From: Rhodovulum marinum
GTDB taxonomy: Bacteria > Pseudomonadota > Alphaproteobacteria > Rhodobacterales > Rhodobacteraceae
Reading direction: 5' to 3'
NCBI RefSeq assembly: GCF_004343075.1
Contig: NZ_SLXP01000004.1
Coordinates: 34,315-98,314 of the forward strand
Length of the DNA stretch: 64,000 bases
Shown piece after piece: positions 15,874 to 24,571 of the stretch. Under the pieces are notes generated by a model, which did not search any database, was not told the DNA's origin, and was given only the letters and a program-made list of their open reading frames with translations. Each line of letters begins with the position of its first letter. The first letter of the stretch is position 1. The position numbers and the translations under genes are program-made.

Positions 15874-16749
15874 ATGCCCACCTATACCGCGTTGACCACC
15901 CTGTCGGGCCCGGCCCGGGCCGAGGCATTGGGCGAGGCGATGGAGCGGCTGGACCCCGCGCCCAGCGGGGTCGGCGTGTTCGAGATCGAGGACGGGTCGG
16001 GTCTGTGGGAGGTGGGCGGCTATTTCACCGAGACGCCCGATGCCGCGGGCCTTGCGCTTTTGGCCGCGATGCATGGGGCGCGCGAATTCATCGTGTCGGA
16101 ACTGCCGGAAACCGACTGGGTGGCCAAGGTGAAACGCGAGCTGGCCCCGGTCGAGGCGGGGCGGTTCTTCGTCTATGGCAGCCACGATGCGGACCGGGTG
16201 CCCGGGGGCTGTATCCCGCTGTTGATCGAGGCGTCGATGGCGTTCGGCACCGGGCATCACGGCACCACGCAGGGCTGTCTGCGGGCGCTGGACCGGCTGG
16301 CCACGGCCGGCATCGCGCCGCGCGCGGTGGCCGATATCGGCTGCGGCACGGCGGTTCTGGCGATGGCGGCGGCGCGGCTGTGGCAGGTGCCGGTGCTGGC
16401 GTCCGACATCGACCCGGTCGCCGTCGAGGTGGCCGAGGCGAACGTGGCCGCGAACGGCCTGGCGGGGCGGGTGCGCTGCCTGGAGGCGGCGGGGTTCGAC
16501 CACCCCGAGCTGGACGCCGCGGCGCCCTACGACCTGGTGTTCGCCAATATCCTGAAGGCGCCGCTGATGGCGCTGGCCCCCGACATGGCGGCGCGAATCG
16601 CCCCGGGCGGCTATGCGATCCTGTCGGGTCTGCTGGTGGAACAGGGCGACGAGGTGGCGGCGTGTTACGGGGAAACCGGGCTGATTGTCCACGAGCGCGA
16701 GGAAATCGGCGACTGGGTCACGCTTTGTCTTCGGAAATCCGCGGGTTAG
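15874..16749 (+). CDS. prmA: Ribosomal protein L11 methyltransferase
   Basis: Trimethylates ribosomal protein L11. 291 residues. The substrate-recognition N-domain is followed by the methyltransferase core: AFGTGHHGTT at about 123-132 (the PrmA signature), SAM-binding ADIGCGTAVLAMAAA from about 153, ASDIDPVAVEVAEANVAANG, and the catalytic NILKAPL in place of the usual NILANPL. CAAGGAGATCGCCC before the ATG is a strong ribosome site. The next small membrane gene follows 62 bases later. Confidence 0.95.
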   Translation: MPTYTALTTLSGPARAEALGEAMERLDPAPSGVGVFEIEDGSGLWEVGGYFTETPDAAGLALLAAMHGAREFIVSELPETDWVAKVKRELAPVEAGRFFVYGSHDADRVPGGCIPLLIEASMAFGTGHHGTTQGCLRALDRLATAGIAPRAVADIGCGTAVLAMAAARLWQVPVLASDIDPVAVEVAEANVAANGLAGRVRCLEAAGFDHPELDAAAPYDLVFANILKAPLMALAPDMAARIAPGGYAILSGLLVEQGDEVAACYGETGLIVHEREEIGDWVTLCLRKSAG

Positions 16750-16811
16750 GCCGCAATTTCGCCCTTTTTTCCACGCATTATCGTCATGGTTGGGTGTGTA
16801 GGAACTGGGCC

Positions 16812-17162
16812 ATGTACGATCCGCAATACGAAGAGTTTCGCGGCCGGCTGGCAAAGCTGGAGCGGATGCATCGCAAGGGTTATGGCTTCGAGGCGCCGGG
16901 CACGATGGGCCGGTCCCGCTATCGCCGTGGCCTGTCCGGGCGGATTCCGTTGTGGCGCTCGCTTGGGACGATCGCGCTGGCCGTGGTCGTGGTCAAGGCG
17001 CTGATCCTCGCCCAGATCGGCCCGATCAGCTATCACCAGCGGCTGGAAAGCGCGGCGGGCGACTCGGTCGTGCAGCAGGTTTCTATCTATATCATGCAGA
17101 TCGACCCGGTCACCGAATGGATGGCGGGCGAGATGGTCAGGCTGGTGGGCCTGCTGGGCTGA
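16812..17162 (+). CDS. Small single-pass membrane protein of unknown function
   Basis: 116 residues. A charged cytoplasmic N-terminus (YEEFRGRLAKLERMHRKGYGFE) is followed by one hydrophobic segment at about residues 54-70 (LGTIALAVVVVKALILAQIG) and a C-tail rich in valine and methionine. I recognise it only as a type of protein often seen after prmA in Rhodobacterales. AGGAAC stands upstream of the ATG. Probably co-transcribed with prmA. Confidence 0.7.
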   Translation: MYDPQYEEFRGRLAKLERMHRKGYGFEAPGTMGRSRYRRGLSGRIPLWRSLGTIALAVVVVKALILAQIGPISYHQRLESAAGDSVVQQVSIYIMQIDPVTEWMAGEMVRLVGLLG

Positions 17163-17190
17163 TCGCCGCGCCCCCCGACATGCCGATGTG

Positions 17191-17221
17191 AAAAGCCCCG
17201 GCCGGATTGTCCGACCGGGGC
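17191..17221 (-). terminator. Intrinsic terminator of the DUF1127 gene (may work both ways)
   Basis: GCCCCGGCCGGA-TTG-TCCGACCGGGGC pairs over twelve bases with one G-T pair, and on the minus strand it runs into TTTT. It also lies just after the plus-strand 16812 gene, so it may stop both. Confidence 0.7.
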
Positions 17222-17284
17222 CTTCGCGTTGCGTGAGGGGCGCAACGGCGCCCGCGCGGGCCCGTGCCCGGCGGGCAACGGGGA

Positions 17285-17488
17285 TCAGCGCGTGATGCGG
17301 TCGATATCGGCGCGGCACAGCCCGATATCGTCAAGCTCGCGGTCCGACAGGCGCGACAGCGCGTTGCGGGTGACGCGGGCATCGTTCCAGGCGGCCAGCG
17401 CGCCCATGAGATCGGGCAGCAGGCGGTGCAGACGGCCTCCGAAAAGGCGGCCGTTCAGATGGGGGCGGGTGGTGGTGTAAACAGCCAT
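17285..17488 (-). CDS. DUF1127 (YjiS-like) small protein
   Basis: 67 residues. The C-terminal half ([20 protein letters not shown], then [12 protein letters not shown]) is the DUF1127 signature. Members are basic small proteins; in Rhodobacter sphaeroides one of them (CcaF1) binds RNA and affects stress-related RNA maturation. The N-terminus is divergent and also basic. Monocistronic, with its own terminator at 17191-17221 and a long upstream region containing a CTAACA/TGTTAG inverted repeat. A second DUF1127 gene is at 60170. Confidence 0.88.
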   Translation of the reverse strand: MAVYTTTRPHLNGRLFGGRLHRLLPDLMGALAAWNDARVTRNALSRLSDRELDDIGLCRADIDRITR

Positions 17489-17625
17489 CTCTCGTCGTCC
17501 TTCCACGGTCGGGCAAGGGGTCTTGCACTTGGTTCGTGGTTTGGCAGCTAGGCGCCCGGCCTGCGCCGCACAAGCCGGAAAAATCGCATGGGACGCATGC
17601 AGGCGCTGCATGGCGCGACGATACG

Positions 17626-17640
17626 CTAACACTTTGTTAG
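17626..17640. promoter_or_regulatory. Inverted repeat between DUF1127 and ruvC
   Basis: CTAACA-CTT-TGTTAG, a perfect six-base dyad in the 328-base divergent gap (17489-17816), sits in a small AT-rich stretch. It may be an operator or weak hairpin. The rest of the gap shows no gene; in-frame open reading continues upstream of ruvC but is not ruvC-like. Confidence 0.3.
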
Positions 17641-17816
17641 AGAACGGAAAACAGTCGCCCGGAAAATGTCGTTTCCAGGCCATGAGGCGGCGATTCCGGC
17701 CGCCCGCTGCTGCGCCCGGCGCGCAGCACGCGATGCGGCGGGGCCGCGATTGCCGCTGGCCGATGTTCGCTTTTCGTGCTACTGCGTCCGAAAAGACACA
17801 GGAAAGCGGGGTGCGC

Positions 17817-18323
17817 ATGCGCGTTCTGGGCGTCGATCCCGGCCTTCGCAGCACCGGTTGGGGCGTGATCGAGCAGGATAACGGGCGGCTGTCGCATGTG
17901 GCGAACGGCCAATGCGTTTCGGCGGGCGCGACGCTGGCCGAACGGCTGTTGTCGCTGCACGACCAACTGTCCGAGATCATGGCCCGGCACGCCCCCGAGG
18001 CGGCGGCGGTCGAACAGACCTTCGTCAACCGCGACGCGGCCGGCACGCTGAAGCTGGGCCAGGCCCGCGGTATCGCGTTGCTGGTGCCGGCAAAGGCGGG
18101 GCTCGCGGTGGGCGAATACGCCCCCAACGCGGTCAAGAAGGCGGTGGTCGGCGTGGGGCATGCCGACAAGCGGCAGGTGGAACACATGGTGCGGCTGCAA
18201 TTCCCCGGCATCAAGATCGCGGGTCCCGATGCGGCGGATGCGCTGGCCATCGCGATGTGCCACGCGTTCCACCTGGCCTCGGGCGGGCGGCTGGCCGCGG
18301 CGCTGGCCAAGGCGGGCGCATGA
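17817..18323 (+). CDS. ruvC: Holliday junction endonuclease RuvC
   Basis: Resolves Holliday junctions made by RuvAB branch migration. 168 residues. The four catalytic acidic residues are visible: D7 (VLGVDPGL), E66 (AVEQTFV), D138 and D141 ([14 protein letters not shown]). I take the ATG at 17817; a GTG two codons upstream is equally placed relative to GGAAAG. The stop overlaps the ruvA start (ATGA), so translation is coupled. Confidence 0.96.
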   Translation: MRVLGVDPGLRSTGWGVIEQDNGRLSHVANGQCVSAGATLAERLLSLHDQLSEIMARHAPEAAAVEQTFVNRDAAGTLKLGQARGIALLVPAKAGLAVGEYAPNAVKKAVVGVGHADKRQVEHMVRLQFPGIKIAGPDAADALAIAMCHAFHLASGGRLAAALAKAGA

Positions 18324-18976
18324 TCGGGCGCATCGCCGGGCGGCTGATCCATCGCGGCCCCGACCACGTGATGATCGACGTGGGCGGCGTGGGTTATATC
18401 GTGCAGGTGTCCGACCGGACGCTGGCCGCGCTGCCCGGCCCGGGCGAGGCGGTGGCGCTGTTCACCGACCTTCTGGTGCGCGAGGATCTGCTGCAGCTGT
18501 ACGGTTTTCCCACGCTGCACGAACGCGAATGGCACCGGTTGCTGATGGGCGTGCAGGGGATCGGCGCCAAGGCGTCGATGGCGATTCTGGGCACGCTGGG
18601 GGCCGAGGGCGTGGGCCGGGCGATTGCGCTGGGCGACTGGGGCGCGATCAAGGCCGCGCCGGGCGTCGGGCCCAAGATCGCGCAGCGTGTGGTGAACGAG
18701 TTGAAGGGCAAGGCGCCGGGCGTGATGGCGCTGGGCGGGACGCTGGCGGCGGCCAGCGGCATGGCGCCGGCCGATACGCCGGTGATCGAGGCGGCGCCGC
18801 CGCGCCCCGCGCCCTCGGCCAGCGCGCAGGCCGAGGCCCTGTCGGCGCTGGGCAACCTTGGCTATGCTCCGTCCGAGGCCGCGGGCGCCGTCGCCCAGGC
18901 CGCCGGAGAGGCGCCCGGGGCCGATACGCCCGCGCTGATCCGCGCCGCCCTGAAACTGCTGGCCCCCAAAGGCTGA
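18320..18976 (+). CDS. ruvA: Holliday junction branch migration protein RuvA
   Basis: 218 residues. The N-terminal OB domain starts [20 protein letters not shown]. The two helix-hairpin-helix motifs follow in domain [18 protein letters not shown] and [20 protein letters not shown]. The C-terminal RuvB-binding three-helix domain ([19 protein letters not shown]) comes after an alanine/proline-rich linker at about 150-175. It overlaps ruvC by four bases and is three bases from ruvB. Confidence 0.95.
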   Translation: MIGRIAGRLIHRGPDHVMIDVGGVGYIVQVSDRTLAALPGPGEAVALFTDLLVREDLLQLYGFPTLHEREWHRLLMGVQGIGAKASMAILGTLGAEGVGRAIALGDWGAIKAAPGVGPKIAQRVVNELKGKAPGVMALGGTLAAASGMAPADTPVIEAAPPRPAPSASAQAEALSALGNLGYAPSEAAGAVAQAAGEAPGADTPALIRAALKLLAPKG

Positions 18977-18979
18977 GCC

Positions 18980-20011
18980 ATGACCGAACCCGACCCCACC
19001 CTGCGCCCCGACCGCCGCCCCGAGGATGCCGACCGCGCGTTGCGCCCCGACACGCTGGACGAGTTCATCGGCCAGGCCGAGGCGCGCGCCAACCTGCGCG
19101 TCTTCCTGCAAAGCGCGCGCCAGCGGGGCGAGGCGATGGACCACGCGCTGTTCCACGGCCCCCCGGGCCTGGGCAAGACGACGCTGGCCCAGATCGTCGC
19201 GCGCGAGCTGGGCGTGAATTTCCGCATGACCTCGGGCCCGGTGCTGGCCAAGGCGGGGGACCTGGCGGCGATCCTGACCAATCTTGAATCGCGCGACGTG
19301 TTGTTCATCGACGAGATCCACCGCCTGAACCCGGCGGTCGAAGAGGTGCTGTATCCCGCGCTGGAGGATTTCGAGCTGGACCTGGTGATCGGCGAGGGGC
19401 CGGCCGCGCGCACCGTGCGGATCGAGTTGCAGCCCTTCACGCTGGTCGGCGCCACGACGCGGCTGGGCCTGTTGACGACGCCCTTGCGCGACCGGTTCGG
19501 CATTCCCGTGCGGCTGCAATTCTATACCGACGCGGAACTGGAACAGATCGTCTCGCGCGGGGCGCGCCTGATGGGGGTGCCCGCCGATGCGGACGGGTTG
19601 AGGGAAATCGCGCGCCGCGCCCGCGGCACGCCGCGGATCGCCGGGCGTCTGTTGCGCCGGGTCGTCGATTTCGCGCTGGTCGAGGGCGACGGGCGGATCA
19701 CCCGCGCGGTGGCCGACCATGCCCTGACCCGGATGGAGGTGGACGCGATGGGCCTGGATGGCGCCGACCGCCGCTACCTGCGGCTGATCGCCGAGAATTA
19801 CGCGGGCGGCCCGGTGGGGATCGAGACGCTGTCCGCCGCGCTGTCGGAATCGCGCGACGCGCTGGAAGAGGTGATCGAACCCTACTTGCTGCAACAGGGG
19901 TTGATCCAGCGGACCCCCCGCGGCCGGATGCTGGCGGCCAAGGCCTGGGCCCATCTGGGCCTGCCCGCGCCGCGCGCCCCCGGCCAGACCGACCTGTTCG
20001 ACGGAGCCTGA
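18980..20011 (+). CDS. ruvB: Holliday junction branch migration ATPase RuvB
   Basis: 343 residues, AAA+ motor of branch migration. Walker [10 protein letters not shown] is at about 60-68, Walker [13 protein letters not shown] follows, sensor I is in VGATTRLG, and the arginine finger in [11 protein letters not shown]. The C-terminal winged helix ([15 protein letters not shown], then [17 protein letters not shown]) is present. It is the third gene of the ruvCAB operon; two unknown genes follow at once. Confidence 0.97.
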   Translation: MTEPDPTLRPDRRPEDADRALRPDTLDEFIGQAEARANLRVFLQSARQRGEAMDHALFHGPPGLGKTTLAQIVARELGVNFRMTSGPVLAKAGDLAAILTNLESRDVLFIDEIHRLNPAVEEVLYPALEDFELDLVIGEGPAARTVRIELQPFTLVGATTRLGLLTTPLRDRFGIPVRLQFYTDAELEQIVSRGARLMGVPADADGLREIARRARGTPRIAGRLLRRVVDFALVEGDGRITRAVADHALTRMEVDAMGLDGADRRYLRLIAENYAGGPVGIETLSAALSESRDALEEVIEPYLLQQGLIQRTPRGRMLAAKAWAHLGLPAPRAPGQTDLFDGA

Positions 20012-20013
20012 CC

Positions 20014-20859
20014 ATGCGCCGGTTTGCCGCCCTGATCGCCCTTGCCGCCACGCCCTTGTGCGCCCAGCCCGTCACCTTGGGCGAGTACGACGCGATCCAG
20101 ACCCGGTTCGGCATGGTCTCGGTCGCGCCGATCTCGGCCGGAGAGACGGGCGTGTTCTTCGGCGGGATGGCCACCCCGCTGGCCTCGGATCGGTGGGTGA
20201 AGCTGAAGGGCGCCTTTGCGCGTGCCGACGAGCCGTTCGACTGGGTCGTGGTCGAGACCAGCCACGGCGGCAACATGTGTCCGCTGTCGCTGATCGTGAT
20301 CCAGATCGGCCAGGGGCGGGTCACCCGCAGCGACGCGATGGGCGGCTGCCTTGGCCCGGTCCGCGAGGTGCGGCTGGAGGCGGGCCGGATCGAGGTCGAT
20401 ATCGAGGACCCGGATATCCGGGTCGACATCCGCCGTTATGCCTTTGACGGGGTGGCCCTGACCGAGACGGCGATCGCGCCGGCACCGGCGGGGGCGGCGC
20501 CCGCGGGGGCGGGGCAGGACGTGACCCGCTGGCTGGGAGGGCATTCGGGGATGATCTTCGACGATGCATCCGAACTGGCCCGCTTTGGCGCGATCATGGA
20601 CCTGGCGCAGATCGACGAATTGCGCCGCCGCGTCGCGGTGGGCGGCAACCCGGTGCGCCGCGGCGACTGGGTGTTCGGGGCGGGCTGCATGGCGCATCAG
20701 TGCAACGCGGTGGCGGGGGTCTGGGGTTTGCGCATCAGCGACGGCGCGCCGGTGGCGGTGTTCCTGGACGCAAGGCGCGCACCCCGCTTTTTCGGCCGGC
20801 CGGACGTGCTGGCCGACCCGGCCGTGGCGGCCTATGCGGCGGAAAGGGCCCTGCCATGA
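20014..20859 (+). CDS. Exported protein of unknown function
   Basis: 281 residues. There is a short signal peptide (MRRFAALIALAATPLCAQ). The N-terminal half (about 20-150) is beta-rich with GGNMCPLSLIVIQIG. An alanine/proline/glycine linker at about 155-168 leads to a C-terminal domain with GAGCMAHQCNAVAGVWGL, where cysteines could form a disulfide in the periplasm. I do not recognise a named family. It begins two bases after ruvB, and its stop overlaps the next start (ATGA), so it is co-expressed with ruvB and with 20856-21482. Confidence 0.75.
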   Translation: MRRFAALIALAATPLCAQPVTLGEYDAIQTRFGMVSVAPISAGETGVFFGGMATPLASDRWVKLKGAFARADEPFDWVVVETSHGGNMCPLSLIVIQIGQGRVTRSDAMGGCLGPVREVRLEAGRIEVDIEDPDIRVDIRRYAFDGVALTETAIAPAPAGAAPAGAGQDVTRWLGGHSGMIFDDASELARFGAIMDLAQIDELRRRVAVGGNPVRRGDWVFGAGCMAHQCNAVAGVWGLRISDGAPVAVFLDARRAPRFFGRPDVLADPAVAAYAAERALP

Positions 20860-21482
20860 GCCCCGAGGCGGTCGAGGCGCTGTTCACCCGGGGCGACGGG
20901 TCCTATCTCTTCGCGCGCTGGGGGCGGCCCATCGCGCCGGTGGTCTTCGGCGTGGCCGAGGAGACGCTGGCCACCGTCAAGGGCGCGGCCGAGGCGGTGG
21001 TGGCGCTGGCCGGTCACCAGATGGCCGAGACCGACCCGGAACTGGGCGCGAACCTGATGGTGTTCTTCTTCCGCGACTGGGCCGAACTGCCCCAGGTGCC
21101 GAATCTCGACCGGCTGGTGCCCGACCTTGGCCCGCTGGTCGAGCGGTTGCAGGCGGCGGGCGCCAACCAGTACCGGTTCTTCCGCTTCGACGAGGGGGGC
21201 GGGATCAAGGCGGCCTTCGTCTTCGTCCGCATGGATGACGAGTTGGCGCAGCTGCCCGCCGAGGCGATCGCGCTGAACCAGATGGTGCAGGTGATCCTCT
21301 TGTGGTCCGACCGGGCGTTCACCGACCAAAGCCCGCTGGCCCGCACGCCCGAGGGCACGCTGGTCCTGCGCCCCGAGATTGCCGGGGTGATCCGCGCGGG
21401 CTACGACCCGGTGATGCCGGTGATGGCGCGCGACCCGGCGCATGCGCTGCGGCTCGCGGCGCGGGTGGGGGGCGTGCAGTGA
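20856..21482 (+). CDS. Cytosolic protein of unknown function
   Basis: 208 residues, no signal peptide or membrane segment. Notable runs are RWGRPIAPVVFGVAEETL, GANLMVFFFRDWAELPQVP and a C-terminal EIAGVIRAGYDPVMPV. Similar proteins are, as far as I recall, found in Rhodobacterales near ruvB-ybgC without a function. It overlaps its upstream neighbour by four bases (ATGA) and the downstream repeat protein by four bases (GTGA), so the three unknown genes form a coupled set inside the ruv-tol block. Confidence 0.75.
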   Translation: MSPEAVEALFTRGDGSYLFARWGRPIAPVVFGVAEETLATVKGAAEAVVALAGHQMAETDPELGANLMVFFFRDWAELPQVPNLDRLVPDLGPLVERLQAAGANQYRFFRFDEGGGIKAAFVFVRMDDELAQLPAEAIALNQMVQVILLWSDRAFTDQSPLARTPEGTLVLRPEIAGVIRAGYDPVMPVMARDPAHALRLAARVGGVQ

Positions 21483-23371
21483 AACGGAAGCTGAGCGAGT
21501 TCGACCTGACCCCGGCGGAGCAGGAGATCCGCGACAGGCTGTGGGATGGGAAAGAGGTTGTCCTGGGCGACGGCACGCGCCCCGGGCCGGGGGCGGGGCC
21601 GGAGCGGCAGGTGACGGCCGCCTTCCTGCGCTCCCTGGTCCTCGACGGCTTCGACGATCTGGACGTGCCCGAGTGGGGCGTGCGGGTTTTCGGGGCGCGG
21701 ATTACCGGGGAGCTGGACCTCGAAGGCGCCCGCATCCCGCGGGATGTCTGGGTGATGAACTGCCGGTTCCATGCCGCACCGGTCCTCCGCGGCGCGCAGA
21801 TCGACACGCTGGGCCTGAACGGCAGCGCCCTGCCGGGGCTTGAGGCTGACCGGCTGGAAGCGCGGGGCGACGTGGTGCTGCGCGGCGCGGAGGTGCAGGG
21901 GGAGGTGCGGCTGGGCGGGGCGACGCTGGGCGGGGACCTCGACGGCAACGGCGCGCGGCTGACGGCAGGGCAGGAGGGCCGGGCGCTGTCGGCGCACGGG
22001 CTGGATGCTAAAGGCTTCGTTTTTCTACGAAAGGTTGTCGCGAAAGGCGAGATCGGGCTCATCGGGGCGAAGCTGGGCGGGGACCTTGGCTGCGAGGGCG
22101 CGCGGCTGACGGCGGGAAAGGGGGGCAGGGCGGTGTCCGCCGACCGTCTGGAGGCGCGGGGCAGCGTTGTCCTGGACGGCGTGGAGGCGCAGGGGGAGGT
22201 GCGGCTGGTCGGGGCGAAGGTGGGCGGAAGTCTCGACTGCGACGGCGCGCGGCTGACGGCGGGCGAGAACGGCTATGCGCTGTCCGCCGACGGTCTGGAG
22301 GCGCGGGGCAGTGTTTTCCTACGCGGCGTGGAGGCGCAGGGGGAGGTACGGTTGCTCAGCGCGAAGCTTCGCGGGGTTCTGACTTGCGAGGGCGCACGGT
22401 TGACAGCAGTGAAGAGGGGCAGGGCGCTCACCCTCCAAGGCCTGCACCTCGACGGCGCATTCTTCCTGCGGGACGGGGCGGAGCTGCACGGGGCGCTGGA
22501 CCTGACCGCGGCGGAGATCGGGGATATCAACGACGATCCCGCCTGCTGGCCGAAGCAGGGCGACCTGCTTCTCGACCGCTGCCGCTATGGCGCCTTCACG
22601 GGCGGCCCGGTCGACGCCGCCGCGCGCATCCGCTGGCTGTCGCTGCAGGACGAAAGCCGGTGGGGTGCCGAGTTCTGGCCGCAGCCCTGGGAGCAGTGCG
22701 CCAGGGTGTTGCGCGAGATGGGCCATGGGGCCGAGGCCCGCGCGATCCTGATCGAGAAGGAAAGGCGGCAGCGCGCCGCGCGGCGGGACCGGGTGACCCG
22801 GCGGCTGGCCCGGGCGCGGGCCGACCGGGACCGGGCCGCGCCCGTCGCAGGCGTCCGGCCGCATACCGACCGGGTGATCGGCCTGTGGCTGAAACTGGCG
22901 TTCCTGCGCCTGTGGGACGCGATCCTGGGCGGGGTCGTCGGCTATGGCCGCAGGCCGCAGAGTGCCGCGACCTGGGCGATGGGGTTCTTCCTGACCGGCT
23001 GGATCGTCTTCGCCAATTCGGCGGGCTTCGGCGAGATCAAGCCGAACGCCCCGATGATCCTGCGCCAGGCCGAGTGGACCCGATGCGCCGAGGGGCAGGC
23101 GACGGCGGCCGCCTATCCCCACCAGGTCGCCTGTTTCCTCGACCAGCCCGAGGCGGCCGCCTATCCCCGGTTCAACGCCTTCATCTATTCGATCGACACG
23201 CTGGTTCCGGTCGTCTCGCTGGAAATGCAGTCCTACTGGGTGCCCGACGAGAGCAAGCCGCGCGGGCGCTGGGCGCGGGCCTACCTGTGGCTGCATATCG
23301 GGGCGGGCTGGGCGTTGTCGCTGTTGGCGGTGGCCGGGTTCTCGGGCCTCATCAAGACGGACAACACATGA
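21479..23371 (+). CDS. 49-residue-repeat beta-helix-like membrane protein
   Basis: 630 residues from a GTG that overlaps the previous stop; its own stop overlaps ybgC (ATGA). Residues 127-322 are four tandem 49-residue repeats with the skeleton EARGxVxLRGVEAQGEVRL, then GAKLGG, CEGARLTA and GRALSADGL. These strand-rich units resemble the right-handed beta-helix of proteins annotated as membrane-associated oxidoreductase or pentapeptide-like. Residues 420-460 are strongly basic. Hydrophobic segments lie at about 465-487, 497-515 and 603-623; between them is FIYSIDTLVPVVSLEMQSYW, the conserved C-terminal block of this family. No redox motif is visible. It is absent from the usual ruv-tol order, so this is an accessory insertion. 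Confidence 0.75.
   Translation: MKRKLSEFDLTPAEQEIRDRLWDGKEVVLGDGTRPGPGAGPERQVTAAFLRSLVLDGFDDLDVPEWGVRVFGARITGELDLEGARIPRDVWVMNCRFHAAPVLRGAQIDTLGLNGSALPGLEADRLEARGDVVLRGAEVQGEVRLGGATLGGDLDGNGARLTAGQEGRALSAHGLDAKGFVFLRKVVAKGEIGLIGAKLGGDLGCEGARLTAGKGGRAVSADRLEARGSVVLDGVEAQGEVRLVGAKVGGSLDCDGARLTAGENGYALSADGLEARGSVFLRGVEAQGEVRLLSAKLRGVLTCEGARLTAVKRGRALTLQGLHLDGAFFLRDGAELHGALDLTAAEIGDINDDPACWPKQGDLLLDRCRYGAFTGGPVDAAARIRWLSLQDESRWGAEFWPQPWEQCARVLREMGHGAEARAILIEKERRQRAARRDRVTRRLARARADRDRAAPVAGVRPHTDRVIGLWLKLAFLRLWDAILGGVVGYGRRPQSAATWAMGFFLTGWIVFANSAGFGEIKPNAPMILRQAEWTRCAEGQATAAAYPHQVACFLDQPEAAAYPRFNAFIYSIDTLVPVVSLEMQSYWVPDESKPRGRWARAYLWLHIGAGWALSLLAVAGFSGLIKTDNT
21857..22444 (+). repeat. Four tandem 147-bp coding repeats
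   Basis: Units at 21857-22003, 22004-22150, 22151-22297 and 22298-22444 encode the 49-residue repeats. Units 3 and 4 are the closest to each other at the DNA level (long shared runs around GAGGCGCAGGGGGAGGTGCG), which suggests recent unit duplication and possible copy-number change. Confidence 0.85.
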
Positions 23372-23763
23372 CCCACCGCTTCCAGTGCCGCGTCTATTAC
23401 GAGGATACCGACCTTGCCGGGATCGTCTATTACGCCAACTACCTGAAATTCATCGAACGCGCGCGGTCCGAGTGGGTGCGGGGGATCGGGGTGGACCAGA
23501 ACCGGCTGAAGGCGGACCACGGCGTCGTGTTCGCGGTGCGCCGGGTCGAGGCGGAGTACCTGAGCCCGGCCAGGTTCGACGACCTGGTGGAGGTCGAGAC
23601 CGAGGTGGCCGAGGTCACGCCCGCGCGGCTGGTCCTGGACCAGCGGGTGATGCGGGGCGAAACGGTGCTGTTCACCGCGCGGGTGACCATCGTGGCGCTG
23701 GGCGAAACCGGGCGTCCGACCCGCCTGCCGGCAGAGTTCCGCCAATTGCCGGCCACGCCATAG
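23368..23763 (+). CDS. ybgC: Tol-Pal-associated acyl-CoA thioesterase YbgC
   Basis: 131 residues, hotdog fold. The signature YYEDTDLAGIVYYANYLKFI contains the catalytic aspartate D15. It hydrolyses acyl-CoA thioesters and is nearly always the gene before tolQ. The ATG overlaps the stop of the repeat protein, so it is translated from the ruv-led transcript; a separate tolQ promoter follows. Confidence 0.95.
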   Translation: MTHRFQCRVYYEDTDLAGIVYYANYLKFIERARSEWVRGIGVDQNRLKADHGVVFAVRRVEAEYLSPARFDDLVEVETEVAEVTPARLVLDQRVMRGETVLFTARVTIVALGETGRPTRLPAEFRQLPATP

Positions 23764-23790
23764 GCGCCGGCCCGCGCTGACAGGGATGTG

Positions 23791-23820
23791 TTGGCAATCC
23801 CCCTAAAAACCGCGTAGACT
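23791..23820 (+). promoter_or_regulatory. Putative sigma-70 promoter for tolQRAB
   Basis: TTGGCA (23791-23796), 18-base spacer, TAGACT (23815-23820), 53 bases upstream of tolQ. This lies in the 109-base ybgC-tolQ gap, the only real gap in the block. Confidence 0.5.
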
Positions 23821-23872
23821 CGGGTGTAATGAAGGCCGGAAAACAACGGCCCCAGCAAACGAGCGGTACGTC

Positions 23873-24568
23873 ATGGAAACCGAGACCCTTGCGATGGCGC
23901 AGGAGATTGATTTCTCCTTGCTGGCGCTTTTCGCGCGCGCGACCTTCACGGTGAAGATCGTGATGATCCTGTTGATCCTGTCGTCCTTCTGGTCGTGGGC
24001 GATCATCATCCAGAAATCCATCAATTTCCGCAAGGCCAAGGTCGAGGCCGAGGGCTTTGACGAGGCGTTCTGGTCGGGCGAGCCGCTGGACGAGCTGTTC
24101 GACAAGATCGGCCCCGACCCGCAGGCCGCGCCGGAAAAGATATTCGCCGCGGGCATGATGGAATGGCGCCGCAGCCACCGGCAGGACGGCCGGCTGATCG
24201 CGGGGGCGGCGGCGCGGATCGACCGGTCGATGGACGTGGCCATCGCCAAGCAGGCCGAGGCGCTGAACGGCGGGCTGTCGTTCCTGGCCACCGTGGGGGC
24301 AACGGCGCCCTTCGTGGGGCTGTTCGGCACGGTCTGGGGGATCAAGCACGCCTTCGAGCAGATCGCGCTTCAGCAGAACACGAACCTGGCCGTGGTGGCG
24401 CCGGGCATCGCCGAGGCGCTGCTGGCGACCGCCTTGGGTCTGCTCGCGGCGATCCCGGCGGTGGTGTTCTACAACAAGCTGTCGGCGGACAGCGACCGGA
24501 TCGTGGGCGGCTATGAATCCTTCGCCGACGAATTCTCGACCATCCTGTCGCGCCAGCTGGATTCCTAG
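23873..24568 (+). CDS. tolQ: Tol-Pal system protein TolQ
   Basis: 231 residues, MotA/TolQ/ExbB proton-channel family, inner membrane. The first transmembrane helix is at about residues 22-44 (FTVKIVMILLILSSFWSWAI), the second and third in SFLATVGATAPFVGLFGTVW and ALLATALGLLAAIPAVVFYN. With TolR it uses proton-motive force to drive TolA during outer-membrane constriction. It is three bases from tolR. Confidence 0.96.
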   Translation: METETLAMAQEIDFSLLALFARATFTVKIVMILLILSSFWSWAIIIQKSINFRKAKVEAEGFDEAFWSGEPLDELFDKIGPDPQAAPEKIFAAGMMEWRRSHRQDGRLIAGAAARIDRSMDVAIAKQAEALNGGLSFLATVGATAPFVGLFGTVWGIKHAFEQIALQQNTNLAVVAPGIAEALLATALGLLAAIPAVVFYNKLSADSDRIVGGYESFADEFSTILSRQLDS

Positions 24569-24571
24569 GCC

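Noticed and set aside
17285..19954. 889-codon minus-strand frame across ruvCAB
   Set aside because: Only its last 67 codons (DUF1127) are real. The rest is antisense to ruvC, ruvA and ruvB.
21479..23371. Oxidoreductase
   Set aside because: Related sequences are annotated as membrane-associated oxidoreductase, but no NAD(P), flavin, heme or iron-sulfur motif is visible.
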